From contig CALXRQ010000001.1 in assembly GCA_944390895.1 (NCBI GenBank), positions 81,563-115,627 on the forward strand: a stretch of DNA of 34,065 nucleotides. The letters run 5' to 3'. This stretch comes from an uncultured Alphaproteobacteria bacterium (GTDB lineage Bacteria; Pseudomonadota; Alphaproteobacteria; RF32; CAG-239). The notes beneath the pieces were generated by a model that did not search any database, was not told the DNA's origin, and saw nothing but the letters and a program-made list of their open reading frames with translations. Positions 16,924 to 26,065 of this stretch are shown piece by piece (the stretch's first letter is position 1; the number at the start of each line of letters is the position of its first letter). The position numbers and the translations under genes were made by a program.

Positions 16924-18304
16924 CGGTCCAGCCTCCGAACGGATAAGCAAAGTCTTCATTCTCGGATTTGGGTTCTTTGGCGTGTTTCGTTTTTTCTTCG
17001 GCCTGAGACGTTTTCCGCATGTCTTCCCATTCTTTTCTCAACTCGTTAAGGGTTTTTTGCGTGCTGGTAATGGCAATTTCTTCAACCGTTTCTGTTTGTT
17101 CTGCGTCTTTTTCCGAGGAATTGTTCTCTTCTGCCGGAATTTCCTGTGCGGGCTCGTCATTTTTTGCAGCGGTTAACTCGGCTCTTTCTTCCTCGTTAAG
17201 GTGCGCTTCAAAACGCGGTTCGGTCAAAAACTCTTCCTGAACGGATTCCGTTTGCGGCGCAAACCTCGGTTCGTTGTCAAACGCCGGTTCCGTTTCCGGT
17301 ATGCTTATCCGGGGTTCTCTCGCTTCCGTCGTTTCTTCCGCCGCAGGGTCTCGCCCGCCGAAGCTGCGTTCCAACGCAATGGAAAACGGGTCTCTTTCTT
17401 TTTTGACGTCCGCATCGTCTGACGTTTTTTCTTTTTTCTTAAAAAAGCTCAGTTTTGAAATCCCGGCCAGCAGTGAAGGTTTAGCCGGCTCGGCTTTTTT
17501 TTCAAAGCGGGGCGCCGGTGCCGGGTTTTGGGCATAAACGGGTGCGGCGGAAAAAACGCTGTCTTGTGCCGCATCGTCGTTATAAAGGCTGCTTATGTCG
17601 CGGTGTCGGCGAATTTCGTCGGCAATCGGAGCCAAAATGGAATAAACTTTGCCGAAAATGCCGGTTTCGATGACGTTTAGAAAAACGCGCTCTTTGTCGT
17701 GTTTTTCCAACAGAGACAAAATGTTTTGGTATCTGGCGCAAAATTCCAAAACCGTTCCGGCCAGAACGGTGTCTTTCTGCGATTTTTCAAAAATACGCAT
17801 TTGAAAGTTGGGCTGATTTTGGCTGATTTCGATGATGACTTTTCCGAAAGCCCATTTTCCGCCGTTGCGGACTTTGCTCCACAGGCTTTCAATCTGTTCT
17901 TTTGAGGCCAGAGCCGCACGGGAAATGATTTCGGCAATCAGCTCGTTCATGTCCGAAATCAGAATGTCAATCCGGTTAAGGATAAAACCGTCTTTTATCT
18001 GCTGTTCGGATTCGAGCATAATCCGGGCAATCAGGTCCGTATAATCCTGGTTTTTTTTCATCTGCCGGAACAAGATATACAGGTTGCGGTCGATGCTCCG
18101 AAAGTTCATATACTGAATGACATAGCCGAAGATGACCCAGACGATAAGTATCGGCAGGGCAACCAAAGCCACATAAACTGAAATATCGACGATTCCCAAA
18201 GCGCTGAATTTGATTCCGACCGTGTTGTCACTGATGTAGGCCAAAGAATAAATCAGCCATAAGAGACTGGAAAATATGGCGGCAAAAAAAGATAATGCAA
18301 GCAC
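16904..18304 (-). CDS. Two-helix membrane protein with a long acidic, disordered tail
   Basis: A 466-aa protein not recognised as a known family. Two membrane helices are predicted at about residues 3-24 and 40-65. A helical domain of about 190 residues follows (about 70-260; it contains SEQQIKDGFILNRIDILISDMNEL), then a Pro/Ala/Glu-rich low-complexity tail to the end. The GTG at 18304 is the start; AAGGA lies about 7 nt upstream. The stop overlaps the start of yejA by 20 nt, so it is co-expressed with yejAB. Overlap alone does not show a role in peptide transport. The helical middle could be an MotA/TolQ- or apolipophorin-like coiled module, but I have no firm match. Confidence 0.78.
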   Translation of the reverse strand: MLALSFFAAIFSSLLWLIYSLAYISDNTVGIKFSALGIVDISVYVALVALPILIVWVIFGYVIQYMNFRSIDRNLYILFRQMKKNQDYTDLIARIMLESEQQIKDGFILNRIDILISDMNELIAEIISRAALASKEQIESLWSKVRNGGKWAFGKVIIEISQNQPNFQMRIFEKSQKDTVLAGTVLEFCARYQNILSLLEKHDKERVFLNVIETGIFGKVYSILAPIADEIRRHRDISSLYNDDAAQDSVFSAAPVYAQNPAPAPRFEKKAEPAKPSLLAGISKLSFFKKKEKTSDDADVKKERDPFSIALERSFGGRDPAAEETTEAREPRISIPETEPAFDNEPRFAPQTESVQEEFLTEPRFEAHLNEEERAELTAAKNDEPAQEIPAEENNSSEKDAEQTETVEEIAITSTQKTLNELRKEWEDMRKTSQAEEKTKHAKEPKSENEDFAYPFGGWTDESNYK

Positions 18305-18473
18305 TAAAAAATCCTTTTCAGAATTACTTAAACCCGAATAATACTTTACTCATACTAGTATATTTAAGTGATATTTCAATTAAAATTTACACAATATTTT
18401 AAAATAAGAGTCGAAAGATAAAAAAAAATGTGGTATCTACACAGACAGTTTAAACAATTTTAAGAGAAGTTGA

Positions 18474-19454
18474 ATGAATAATAATAACACCTTGGTTCTT
18501 GATTTTGAAAAAAACATTGTTGAAATTGAAGCCAAAATTGAGTCTTTAAAAAATCTGGCCAAAGACCAGGACGTTGACATTTCTCAGGAAGTTCAGCGTC
18601 TTCAGCAAAAATTGGAGAGACAAGTGAAGTCTTCTTATTCAAATCTGACTCCTTGGGAAAAAACGCAGGTTGCCCGCCATCCGAACCGGCCGCATTGTCT
18701 GGACTATGTCCATGCCCTGATTGAAGATTTCACGCCGCTGTGCGGAGACCGCCTGTTTGCCGATGACGAAGCCATGGTCGGCGGCATCGGCCGTTTCAAA
18801 AACATTTCCGTCGTTGTGCTGGGGCAGGAAAAAGGGCACGATTTGGAAAGCCGCGTCAAATACAACTTCGGCATGGCCAAGCCCGAGGGCTATCGTAAGG
18901 CGCAGCGGCTTATGGATTTGGCTGACAAGTTCAATCTTCCGGTCATTTGCTTTGTTGATACCGCCGGAGCTTTTCCCGGCATTGAGGCTGAAGCCCGCGG
19001 TCAGGCCGAAGCCATTGCCTCTTCGATAGAAAAATGTCTGCAGGTTCGGGCGCCGATTGTTTCGGTTGTTATCGGCGAGGGCGGTTCCGGCGGCGCCATT
19101 GCCATAGCCACTGCCAACAAAATCCTTATGCTGGAACATTCCATTTATTCGGTCATTTCTCCGGAAGGCTGCGCCTCTATTCTCTGGCGTTCGGCCGACA
19201 AGGTTCGCGAAGCGACCGAAGCCCTGAAGCTGACAGCGCAGGATTTGAAAAAATTCGGCGTTATTGATGAGATTATAGCCGAGCCTCTGGGCGGTGCGCA
19301 CCGCGATCCGCAGCGCATTATCGAACGCGTCGGCGACCATATTCTCAAAAATCTGAAAGAGCTCTTGCCGTTAAGCGGAGAAGAACTCAAAAAACAGCGT
19401 ACCGAAAAGTTTTTGAAAATAGGACGTAACCTTGACGAACGTCTTCGCAAATAA
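18474..19454 (+). CDS. accA: Acetyl-CoA carboxylase carboxyltransferase subunit alpha
   Basis: A 326-aa protein, the usual size, forming with AccD the carboxyltransferase that moves CO2 from carboxybiotin to acetyl-CoA to give malonyl-CoA for fatty-acid synthesis. The N-terminal helical region (LDFEKNIVEIEAKIESLKNL) and the crotonase-fold core with the ICFVDTAGAFPGIEAEARGQ region and GEGGSGGAIAIA are plain, as is SPEGCASILW. The ATG at 18474 follows AGAGAAG. It overlaps rmuC by 23 nt. accD lies about 2 kb downstream in the same orientation. The 169-nt region upstream is AT-rich and divergent; I see no confident promoter there. Confidence 0.97.
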   Translation: MNNNNTLVLDFEKNIVEIEAKIESLKNLAKDQDVDISQEVQRLQQKLERQVKSSYSNLTPWEKTQVARHPNRPHCLDYVHALIEDFTPLCGDRLFADDEAMVGGIGRFKNISVVVLGQEKGHDLESRVKYNFGMAKPEGYRKAQRLMDLADKFNLPVICFVDTAGAFPGIEAEARGQAEAIASSIEKCLQVRAPIVSVVIGEGGSGGAIAIATANKILMLEHSIYSVISPEGCASILWRSADKVREATEALKLTAQDLKKFGVIDEIIAEPLGGAHRDPQRIIERVGDHILKNLKELLPLSGEELKKQRTEKFLKIGRNLDERLRK

Positions 19455-20574
19455 TTCCGTTTTGGAAATAGCTCTTGCTGCCGGTGTGCTTTTGTTGCTC
19501 ATCGGCAACATTTGCTTTTTGCTGTTTAGAAAAAATAACCGTGAGCTGGATCGCATCAGTGAAACTCTGCTCCGCGGTCAGGCCGAACTGGCAGGGCGTC
19601 TGGCCCAGGTCTCCGAACAAAGCCGTCAGGAACAAACCCGTATTTCCGATGCCATTAACGAGCAGAAAATGGCGGTTTTGAAAATTATGGATGAAAAACT
19701 GCTGGCGGTGACCAAAAGTGTCGGCGACGGGCTGCAGCAGTCAACGGTCAAGACTAACGAAACACTGCAGGCTCTGCGTGAACGCCTGACCAAAATTGAT
19801 GTCGCCCAGCAGAAAATATCCTCTCTTTCCGAGCAGGTCGTATCTCTGCAGGAAGTCTTGTCCAACAAGCAGGCGCGCGGCGCTTTCGGTGAAATTCAGC
19901 TCAATGATCTGGTTAAGTCGATTCTGCCGCCTTCCGCTTATGAGTTTCAGGTGGTGATGAGCAACCAGAAACGCGCCGACTGCGTCTTAAAACTTCCCAA
20001 CCCGCCGGGAACCATTGTTATTGATGCGAAGTTTCCGCTGGAAAGTTATCATGCTTTGCGCACGGCTTCTTCCGACCGCGAAAAAGTGGAGGCCGAACGT
20101 TTTTTTCGGGCTTCGGTCTTAAAACATATCAAGGACATTTCCGAAAAATATATCATTACCAGCGAAACGGCAGAATCCGCGCTGATGTTTCTGCCCTCTG
20201 AAGCCATTTACGCCGAGCTGCACGCCAATTTCTGTGATGTGGTTGAAGCTTCGTACCGTTCCAAGGTGTGGATTGTTTCGCCGACCACGCTGATGGCGAC
20301 CCTGAATACCGTCCGGGCGATTTTGAAAGACGCTTCCATGCGCGAACAGGCCGGCGTTATCCAAAAAGAAGTCGGAATCCTTGTCGATGATATCGGCCGG
20401 CTGGACGACCGCATTGAAAATCTGTCCAAACATTTTGACATGGCTTCACGGGATATTAACGATATCAAGGTATCTTCCGGCAAAATATCCCGCCGGATTC
20501 AGAAAATCGAAGATTTTCAGCTCGGCGAAAGCGAAACCCGGCTTGCTTTGGAGCACAAAATTGCCAATGACTGA
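19432..20574 (+). CDS. rmuC: DNA recombination protein RmuC
   Basis: A 380-aa RmuC-family protein. It has an N-terminal membrane helix (about residues 10-32), a coiled-coil stretch (about 35-145), and then the RmuC domain with SNQKRADCVLKLPNP and IVIDAKFPLESYHAL. The latter resembles a PD-(D/E)xK-type nuclease core. RmuC limits recombination at inverted repeats in E. coli. The TTG at 19432 is the likely start, with AGGA 7 nt upstream, inside the end of accA. This points to coupled translation with accA. Confidence 0.93.
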   Translation: MTNVFANNSVLEIALAAGVLLLLIGNICFLLFRKNNRELDRISETLLRGQAELAGRLAQVSEQSRQEQTRISDAINEQKMAVLKIMDEKLLAVTKSVGDGLQQSTVKTNETLQALRERLTKIDVAQQKISSLSEQVVSLQEVLSNKQARGAFGEIQLNDLVKSILPPSAYEFQVVMSNQKRADCVLKLPNPPGTIVIDAKFPLESYHALRTASSDREKVEAERFFRASVLKHIKDISEKYIITSETAESALMFLPSEAIYAELHANFCDVVEASYRSKVWIVSPTTLMATLNTVRAILKDASMREQAGVIQKEVGILVDDIGRLDDRIENLSKHFDMASRDINDIKVSSGKISRRIQKIEDFQLGESETRLALEHKIAND

Positions 20575-20692
20575 CAATGCTTTGGGATAGTTTGAAATAA
20601 GCTTTTTATTTTTTTGTAATCTGCTATATTGATTTATAAAATAAAAGACGCTAACTTATTGTGAAAATTAATAATGAAATAAAGAGGTAAAA

Positions 20693-20977
20693 GTGACTAG
20701 ATCAGAACTAATTGAAAAAATTGCAAATAAGAACCCCCATCTGATGTTAAAGGATGTCGAGAGAATTGTTGCCGTTGTTTTTGATAAGATTATCAGTTCG
20801 CTGGCAAAGGGCGACCGCGTTGAATTTCGCGGCTTCGGCGCTTTTTCCGTCCGCAAACGCACGCCGCGCGTGGCCAAAAATCCGCGTACCGGTGAGCAGG
20901 TAAAGGTAGAGGAGCGCAACATCCCTCACTTTAAAACCGGAAAACAGTTGTTTGAATTATTGAATCCGAAGAACTAA
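20693..20977 (+). CDS. ihfB: Integration host factor subunit beta (HU/IHF family)
   Basis: A 94-aa DNA-bending protein. The beta-arm signature is [22 protein letters not shown] followed by the PRTG turn with the intercalating proline. The tail [16 protein letters not shown] fits IHF-beta of alphaproteobacteria better than HU. The start is GTG at 20693 with GAGG 5 nt upstream. The lapA-like gene and accD follow in the same direction. This ihfB-lapA-accD order is an alphaproteobacterial pattern in which trpFBA commonly lie before accD; they are absent here. Confidence 0.92.
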   Translation: MTRSELIEKIANKNPHLMLKDVERIVAVVFDKIISSLAKGDRVEFRGFGAFSVRKRTPRVAKNPRTGEQVKVEERNIPHFKTGKQLFELLNPKN

Positions 20978-21023
20978 ATTATTCGGAGCAATAAGAACCA
21001 ATTTTTAGAAAGGGCCTCAGACA

Positions 21024-21413
21024 ATGAATTTTATGAAGATTGTTCTCAGATTATTACTGCTGGCTGTTGTTTTGGCTTTTGCCTTTGTAAATAACGATTT
21101 GGCAAGATTCAGCCTGTGGCCCTTTTATATTGAAGTCACCGTCTCTTTGAGCGTGGCGGTTGTCTTTTTTGTCTTGTTCGGCTTTATCTGGGGCAAACTC
21201 GATTCCTGGCTCGGATATTCCCCGTTGCGCAGGGCGCTGCGCCACCAGAAAAAGCAAAATAAGAAGCTCAGCAAAGAGCAGCAGAAGCTGGCTAAGGAAG
21301 TCGAGGGGCTGCAGGAAAACATTTCCGTTATGAAGGAAAAAGAGCTTTCTCTGCCCAAGCCAAGCATAAAACAGCGCTTGGCCGCTTTTTTCAAGCCCAG
21401 AAAGCAGAATTAA
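21024..21413 (+). CDS. LapA-domain (DUF1049) inner-membrane protein
   Basis: A 129-aa protein with two membrane helices (about residues 5-23 and 39-61), the second followed by the SWLGYSP turn and a basic, coiled-coil cytoplasmic tail (about 70-110). Length and layout fit the lipopolysaccharide assembly protein A (LapA/YciS) family, which helps control LPS level in E. coli; in alphaproteobacteria the role is less clear. It follows ihfB by 46 nt, with GGG-type ribosome binding sequence upstream, and precedes accD by 40 nt. Confidence 0.85.
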   Translation: MNFMKIVLRLLLLAVVLAFAFVNNDLARFSLWPFYIEVTVSLSVAVVFFVLFGFIWGKLDSWLGYSPLRRALRHQKKQNKKLSKEQQKLAKEVEGLQENISVMKEKELSLPKPSIKQRLAAFFKPRKQN

Positions 21414-21453
21414 GCTGTTCGCAATGTGTATTAACAATTTATAGGCTTATGAA

Positions 21454-22335
21454 ATGAACTGGTTAACTGACTTTGTCCGCCCCAAGGTAAAAAAAATCAC
21501 CGCCAAGGAGATTGCCGACAATCTTTGGACCAAATGTCCGAACTGCGGCCAGATGCTTTTTACCAAAGAGCTGGAAAAAAGCAATTATGTTTGCACCAAA
21601 TGCGATCATCATTTGCGTTTGGCCATCAAAAAACGTCTGGAAATGCTTTTTGACAACGGCGAATATCGTGAAATTGCCTTGCCTAAGCTTAAGGAAGATC
21701 CTCTGAATTTTAAAGATTCCAAAAAATATACCGACCGTTTGAAGTCATATCGCAAATCAACCGGCGAAGAAGACGCCGTCAAAGTCGCTCAGGGCGAAAT
21801 CGGCGGCATTACCTGCGTCGTTGCGGCAATGGATTTCTCTTTTATGGGCGGTTCCATGGGTATGGCTGTCGGCGAAGGCATTGTCAAGGCGGCCGAAGTC
21901 GCTATGAAAAATAACTGCCCGTTGATTACGGTTGCCGCTTCCGGCGGTGCCCGCATGCAGGAAGGCATTTTGTCCCTGATGCAGATGGCGCGTACCACGG
22001 CGGCGGTTAATATGGTCAAGGAAAAAGGCCTCCCGTTTATTTCTGTTTTGACCGATCCGACCACCGGCGGCGTTTCGGCGTCTTTTGCCATGCTGGGTGA
22101 CGTCCATATTGCCGAAAAAGGATGCATGATCGGTTTCGCCGGCGCTCGCGTGATTGAGCAGACCATTCGCGAAAAACTGCCGGAAGGCTTCCAGCGTGCC
22201 GAATATCTTAAAGAGCACGGCATGGTTGACATTGTGGTCTCCCGCAGCGAAATGAAAAATGAACTGGTGAAAGTCATCAGCATTCTTACGCACCAGAAGC
22301 CCAAGCTTAACACTTTGTCGATTGCGGCCCGTTAG
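21454..22335 (+). CDS. accD: Acetyl-CoA carboxylase carboxyltransferase subunit beta
   Basis: A 293-aa protein of the expected size. The N-terminal zinc ribbon has Cys28, Cys31, Cys47 and Cys50 (CPNC and CTKC). The crotonase-fold core carries FMGGSMGMAVGEGIVKAAE, then ASGGARMQEGILSLMQMA and TDPTTGGVSASFAMLGD. It assembles with AccA into the carboxyltransferase of fatty-acid synthesis. Last gene of the ihfB run, followed by a strong terminator. No folC follows, although accD-folC is common elsewhere. Confidence 0.97.
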   Translation: MNWLTDFVRPKVKKITAKEIADNLWTKCPNCGQMLFTKELEKSNYVCTKCDHHLRLAIKKRLEMLFDNGEYREIALPKLKEDPLNFKDSKKYTDRLKSYRKSTGEEDAVKVAQGEIGGITCVVAAMDFSFMGGSMGMAVGEGIVKAAEVAMKNNCPLITVAASGGARMQEGILSLMQMARTTAAVNMVKEKGLPFISVLTDPTTGGVSASFAMLGDVHIAEKGCMIGFAGARVIEQTIREKLPEGFQRAEYLKEHGMVDIVVSRSEMKNELVKVISILTHQKPKLNTLSIAAR

Positions 22336-22360
22336 CGAAAGGGTTTGAGATTAAAGACAT

Positions 22361-22393
22361 AAGCTCCGTCTTGCTTTGAGACGGAGCTTTTTT
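22361..22393 (+). terminator. Rho-independent terminator after accD
   Basis: An 11-bp perfect stem (AAGCTCCGTCT and its complement) with a 7-nt loop, ending in a T run, 25 nt after the accD stop. Confidence 0.92.
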
Positions 22394-22471
22394 AATGGTT
22401 TTTTATTGTTTGTTAAATAATCTTATGACATAATCTTTCATATTCTCAATTTATCTTAATTCGGACCGAAA

Positions 22472-23968
22472 ATGCTGACACTGAAACACCTGGCTATCAA
22501 TTCGTTTAATGAAAATCTGGCTTATATCCATCGGGATTGTTCGGCCTACAAGGTAGATGACATCGAAAGCCTGACCAAAGTCGAAATCCACGGCGGGGTA
22601 AAGCCGGTTTTTGCCTTTTTGCAGGTGGTTGATGACGAGCGGGTTGTCAAACCGACCGAACTCGCTTTGAATACCGAAGCTTTTAATATGATAAACCTGC
22701 CCGAAGGCGCCAATATTACCATGACGTTGTCTTCGCCGCCGCCGAGCCTGGCGTCCATTAAACGCAAAATTGCCGGCAACATCTTAAGTTCCGGAGAATA
22801 CAGCGCCATCGTCAACGACATTGCGACCAAACGTTATTCCAATATGGATATTGCCTCGTTTCTGGTAGCCAGCGGCTCTTTTATGACCGCGCCCGAGGTT
22901 TTGTCGTTTACCGAGGCGCTGGTTGGCGACAACACCCTGCACTGGGACAATGAAAGCATTGTGGTTGACCATCATTGTCTGGGCGGTGTGCCGGGCAACA
23001 AGACCGACATCATCATCACCGCGATTGTTTCGGCTTATGGTTTGCCGATGCCCAAAACTGCGTCGCGATCCCTGACGTCCTGCGCCGGCGTGGCGGACAC
23101 CATGGCGGTTTTGGCCAATGTAGATTTGGACGAAGCGGATTTGAAACGCCTGATTAAGGAAAACCGCGGCGCCATTGTCAATTATGAAGGCCTGTCCATT
23201 GCCGCTGCCAACAAACTGGTGTCTTCGGTTGAACGCAACATCGGTCTGACCCAGCTTCACCATATTGCCGCTTCCATTCTGGCCATTAAGCTGGCCGCCG
23301 GCGTAACCCATCTGGTCATAGACATTCCGGTCGGTCCCAATTCTCGTATTAAACGCACCGGCGAGGCCATGCGTCTGCGCAAACTGATAGAATATGTCGG
23401 GGATATGCTTTCCATTGAAATTGACGCCGTCATTACTGACGGCAGCGAACCGATCGGCAACGGTGTCGGCGCGGTTCTGGAAGCCAGAGATGTTATGAAA
23501 GTTTTGCGCAATAAGGAGGACGCGCCGCAGGACTTGAAAGAAAAATCACTGTTCCTGGCGGGGCGTATCTTAGAGTTTGATCCCAAGCTCCGCGGCGGGC
23601 AGGGTTATCATGTCGCCAAGGAAATTCTGTCGTCCGGTCGCGCGCTGGAAGCCATTAACAAGATTATTCATGCTCAGGGCAAAGCGCCGCAGCCGCAGCT
23701 GGGGCATTTGACCCGCGATATTGTATCGAACATCAGCGGTGTAGTGGAAAGCATAGACAACGAGCGCATCAACCGTATCGGCGTGCTGGCCGGCGCAGCG
23801 CAGTATCCGGGCGCCGGACTCGATCTTTTGAAAAAGGTCGGCGACCGCGTGGAACAGGGAGAAACGCTGTACCGTGTCCATGCCGTAAATTCGACGGATT
23901 TCGCCTTTGCCAATTCGGTCGTTGACGGTTATACCGGCTATGAAATTTCCGGCCGCACCAAATATTAA
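22472..23968 (+). CDS. AMP phosphorylase-like (thymidine phosphorylase superfamily) enzyme
   Basis: A 498-aa nucleoside/nucleotide phosphorylase with the three-part fold: an extra N-terminal domain (about residues 1-85), the helical and glycosyltransferase domains (about 85-420), and a C-terminal pyrimidine-phosphorylase domain. Thymidine phosphorylases are about 440 aa; the N-terminal extension and the block VVDHHCLGGVPGNKTDIII with the following SRSLTSCAGVADTM match archaeal AMP phosphorylase and its bacterial homologues. Those enzymes cleave AMP, CMP or UMP with phosphate to ribose-1,5-bisphosphate and base. The substrate here is inferred. The partner enzymes of the archaeal AMP pathway (R15P isomerase, type III RuBisCO) are not in the window. 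The ATG at 22472 has a CGGA upstream. It is a single-gene unit. Confidence 0.85.
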   Translation: MLTLKHLAINSFNENLAYIHRDCSAYKVDDIESLTKVEIHGGVKPVFAFLQVVDDERVVKPTELALNTEAFNMINLPEGANITMTLSSPPPSLASIKRKIAGNILSSGEYSAIVNDIATKRYSNMDIASFLVASGSFMTAPEVLSFTEALVGDNTLHWDNESIVVDHHCLGGVPGNKTDIIITAIVSAYGLPMPKTASRSLTSCAGVADTMAVLANVDLDEADLKRLIKENRGAIVNYEGLSIAAANKLVSSVERNIGLTQLHHIAASILAIKLAAGVTHLVIDIPVGPNSRIKRTGEAMRLRKLIEYVGDMLSIEIDAVITDGSEPIGNGVGAVLEARDVMKVLRNKEDAPQDLKEKSLFLAGRILEFDPKLRGGQGYHVAKEILSSGRALEAINKIIHAQGKAPQPQLGHLTRDIVSNISGVVESIDNERINRIGVLAGAAQYPGAGLDLLKKVGDRVEQGETLYRVHAVNSTDFAFANSVVDGYTGYEISGRTKY

Positions 23969-24008
23969 ACGCCGCTCCCAAAAAAATTGCAAAATTTAGT
24001 CTCGCAGA

Positions 24009-24037
24009 CTTGCATAGCTCGTTTTGTCTCCCTATAT
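24009..24037 (+). promoter_or_regulatory. RpoH (heat-shock sigma)-type promoter for dnaK
   Basis: CTTG (24009-24012) and CCTATAT (24031-24037) are 18 nt apart, a good match to the alphaproteobacterial RpoH pattern, 54 nt upstream of the dnaK ATG. No CIRCE element is seen. Confidence 0.65.
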
Positions 24038-24090
24038 AAGTTTATAGAAAGATTTTAGATATAAGTTTTATAACAAAAGGAAATAAAAAT

Positions 24091-26001
24091 ATGAGCAATA
24101 AAGTAATCGGTATTGACCTTGGTACCACCAACTCCTGCTTTGCCGTTATGGAAGGCGGAGAAGCCAAGGTTTTGGAAAACTCTGAAGGTGCCAGAACCAC
24201 TCCCTCGATGGTTGCCTTTACGGACACGGAGCGCCTGGTCGGCTTTCCGGCCAAACGTCAGGCCGTAACCAATCCGGAGAATACGCTGTTTGCCATCAAA
24301 AGACTGATCGGTCGCCGTTATGATTCGCCGGAAGTCAGCAAAGACAAGAACATTGTTCCTTATAAAATTATCGAAGGTGACAACGGTGACGCCTGGGTTG
24401 AAGTCAAAGGCCAGAAATATGCGCCTTCGCAGATTTCGGCAATCGTTTTGCAGAAGATTAAAGAATATGCCGAAAGCTATCTTGGCGAAAAAATCGAAAA
24501 AGCCGTCATTACCGTTCCGGCATATTTTAACGATTCTCAGCGTCAGGCGACCAAAGACGCCGGAAAAATCGCCGGCCTTGATGTTTTGCGTATCATCAAC
24601 GAGCCGACGGCTGCGGCTTTGGCTTACGGTATGGATAAAAAGGCTTCCGGCACCATTGCCGTTTATGACCTTGGCGGCGGTACCTTTGATATCTCCATTT
24701 TGGAAATCGGCGACGGCGTTTTTGAAGTAAAATCCACCAACGGCGATACCTTCCTCGGCGGCGAAGACTTTGACCGTCGTATTTTGGACTACCTGGTTGA
24801 AGAGTTCAAGAAAGAGTCGGGCATTGATCTGAAAAACGACCGTCTGGCTCTGCAGCGTTTGAAAGAAGCGGCGGAAAAAGCCAAAATCGAATTGTCATCA
24901 ACCACTCAGACCGAAATCAATCTGCCGTTTATTACGGCTGACGCAACCGGTCCGAAACACCTGAACATCAAACTGACCCGCGCCAAACTGGAAGACTTGG
25001 TCGGCGATTTGATTGAAAAAACCGTCGAGCCCTGCAAAAAAGCTTTGGCCGATGCCGGTTTGAAAGCCAACGAAATCAGCGAAGTCATTCTGGTCGGCGG
25101 TATGACCCGTATGCCCAAAGTTCAGGAAAAGGTAAAGGAGATTTTCGGTAAAGAGCCGCACAAAGGCGTTAACCCCGATGAAGTCGTTGCCGTCGGCGCA
25201 GCCATTCAGGGCGGCGTTCTGATGGGCGATGTTAAAGACGTATTGCTGCTGGACGTTACCCCGCTGTCTTTGGGTATTGAGACGCTGGGCGGTGTCTTTA
25301 CGCGCCTGATTGACCGCAACACCACCATTCCGACCCGCAAGTCTCAGGTTTTCTCAACCGCCGAAGACGGTCAGAGTGCCGTAACCATTCGTGTTTTCCA
25401 GGGCGAGCGCGAAATGGCCGCAGACAACAAGCTGCTTGGTCAGTTTGATTTGGTCGGTATTCCCCCTGCACCGCGCGGTATGCCGCAGATTGAAGTAACC
25501 TTTGATATTGACGCCAACGGCATTGTCAACGTTTCGGCTAAAGATAAGGCTACCAACAAAGAGCAGACCATCCGCATTCAGGCTTCCGGCGGCTTGTCCG
25601 ATGCCGATATCGAAAAGATGGTTAAGGATGCCGAAGCCAATGCCGAAGCCGATAAAAAGCGCAAGGAATTGGTTGAAGCCAAAAACCAGGGTGAATCTTT
25701 GGTCTTGAGCACCGAGAAAACGCTTAAAGAACACGGTGACAAGCTGAGCCCGGCCGAGAAGAGTAAGATTGAAGAAGAAATCAAAACTCTGAAATCCGCT
25801 CTGGAAGGCGATGATTTGAGCAATATCAAAGCCAAGACCGAAAGTCTGATGCAGGCTTCCATGAAACTTGGCGAAGCGATGTACAAACAGGCTGAAAGTG
25901 CGGCCGGAACCCAAGGCGCCGCAGGTCCCGAAGCCGGAGCTTCCGCAGAGCAGCCGAAAGACGAAAAAGTCGTTGATGCTGACTTTGAAGAAGTGAAGTA
26001 A
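24091..26001 (+). CDS. dnaK: Molecular chaperone DnaK (Hsp70)
   Basis: A 636-aa Hsp70, the normal length. The ATPase domain starts with [11 protein letters not shown], and shows [11 protein letters not shown] and [12 protein letters not shown]; the linker region [15 protein letters not shown] opens the substrate-binding domain. The lid and a Gly/Ala-rich tail end in the acidic EEVK. It folds and disaggregates proteins with DnaJ and GrpE. AAGGA precedes the ATG. In alphaproteobacteria dnaJ usually follows directly; here it starts 6.3 kb later, beyond two opposite-strand genes. Confidence 0.98.
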   Translation: MSNKVIGIDLGTTNSCFAVMEGGEAKVLENSEGARTTPSMVAFTDTERLVGFPAKRQAVTNPENTLFAIKRLIGRRYDSPEVSKDKNIVPYKIIEGDNGDAWVEVKGQKYAPSQISAIVLQKIKEYAESYLGEKIEKAVITVPAYFNDSQRQATKDAGKIAGLDVLRIINEPTAAALAYGMDKKASGTIAVYDLGGGTFDISILEIGDGVFEVKSTNGDTFLGGEDFDRRILDYLVEEFKKESGIDLKNDRLALQRLKEAAEKAKIELSSTTQTEINLPFITADATGPKHLNIKLTRAKLEDLVGDLIEKTVEPCKKALADAGLKANEISEVILVGGMTRMPKVQEKVKEIFGKEPHKGVNPDEVVAVGAAIQGGVLMGDVKDVLLLDVTPLSLGIETLGGVFTRLIDRNTTIPTRKSQVFSTAEDGQSAVTIRVFQGEREMAADNKLLGQFDLVGIPPAPRGMPQIEVTFDIDANGIVNVSAKDKATNKEQTIRIQASGGLSDADIEKMVKDAEANAEADKKRKELVEAKNQGESLVLSTEKTLKEHGDKLSPAEKSKIEEEIKTLKSALEGDDLSNIKAKTESLMQASMKLGEAMYKQAESAAGTQGAAGPEAGASAEQPKDEKVVDADFEEVK

Positions 26002-26018
26002 ACAGCCTTTCATTACAG

Positions 26019-26048
26019 AAAAACCCCGTCATATGACGGGGTTTTTTT
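26019..26048. terminator. Bidirectional rho-independent terminator
   Basis: A near-perfect palindrome with AAAAACCCCGTC on the left arm and its complement on the right, bounded by A and T runs. It lies between the convergent dnaK and 665-aa protein genes and can end both transcripts. Confidence 0.93.
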
Positions 26049-26065
26049 ATGACAAGATGCAAAAT

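Noticed and set aside
18305..18473. Promoter pair and a palindrome (ATACTAGTAT) in the accA divergent region
   Set aside because: The region is AT-rich with several partial matches, but no -35/-10 pair with good spacing could be chosen.
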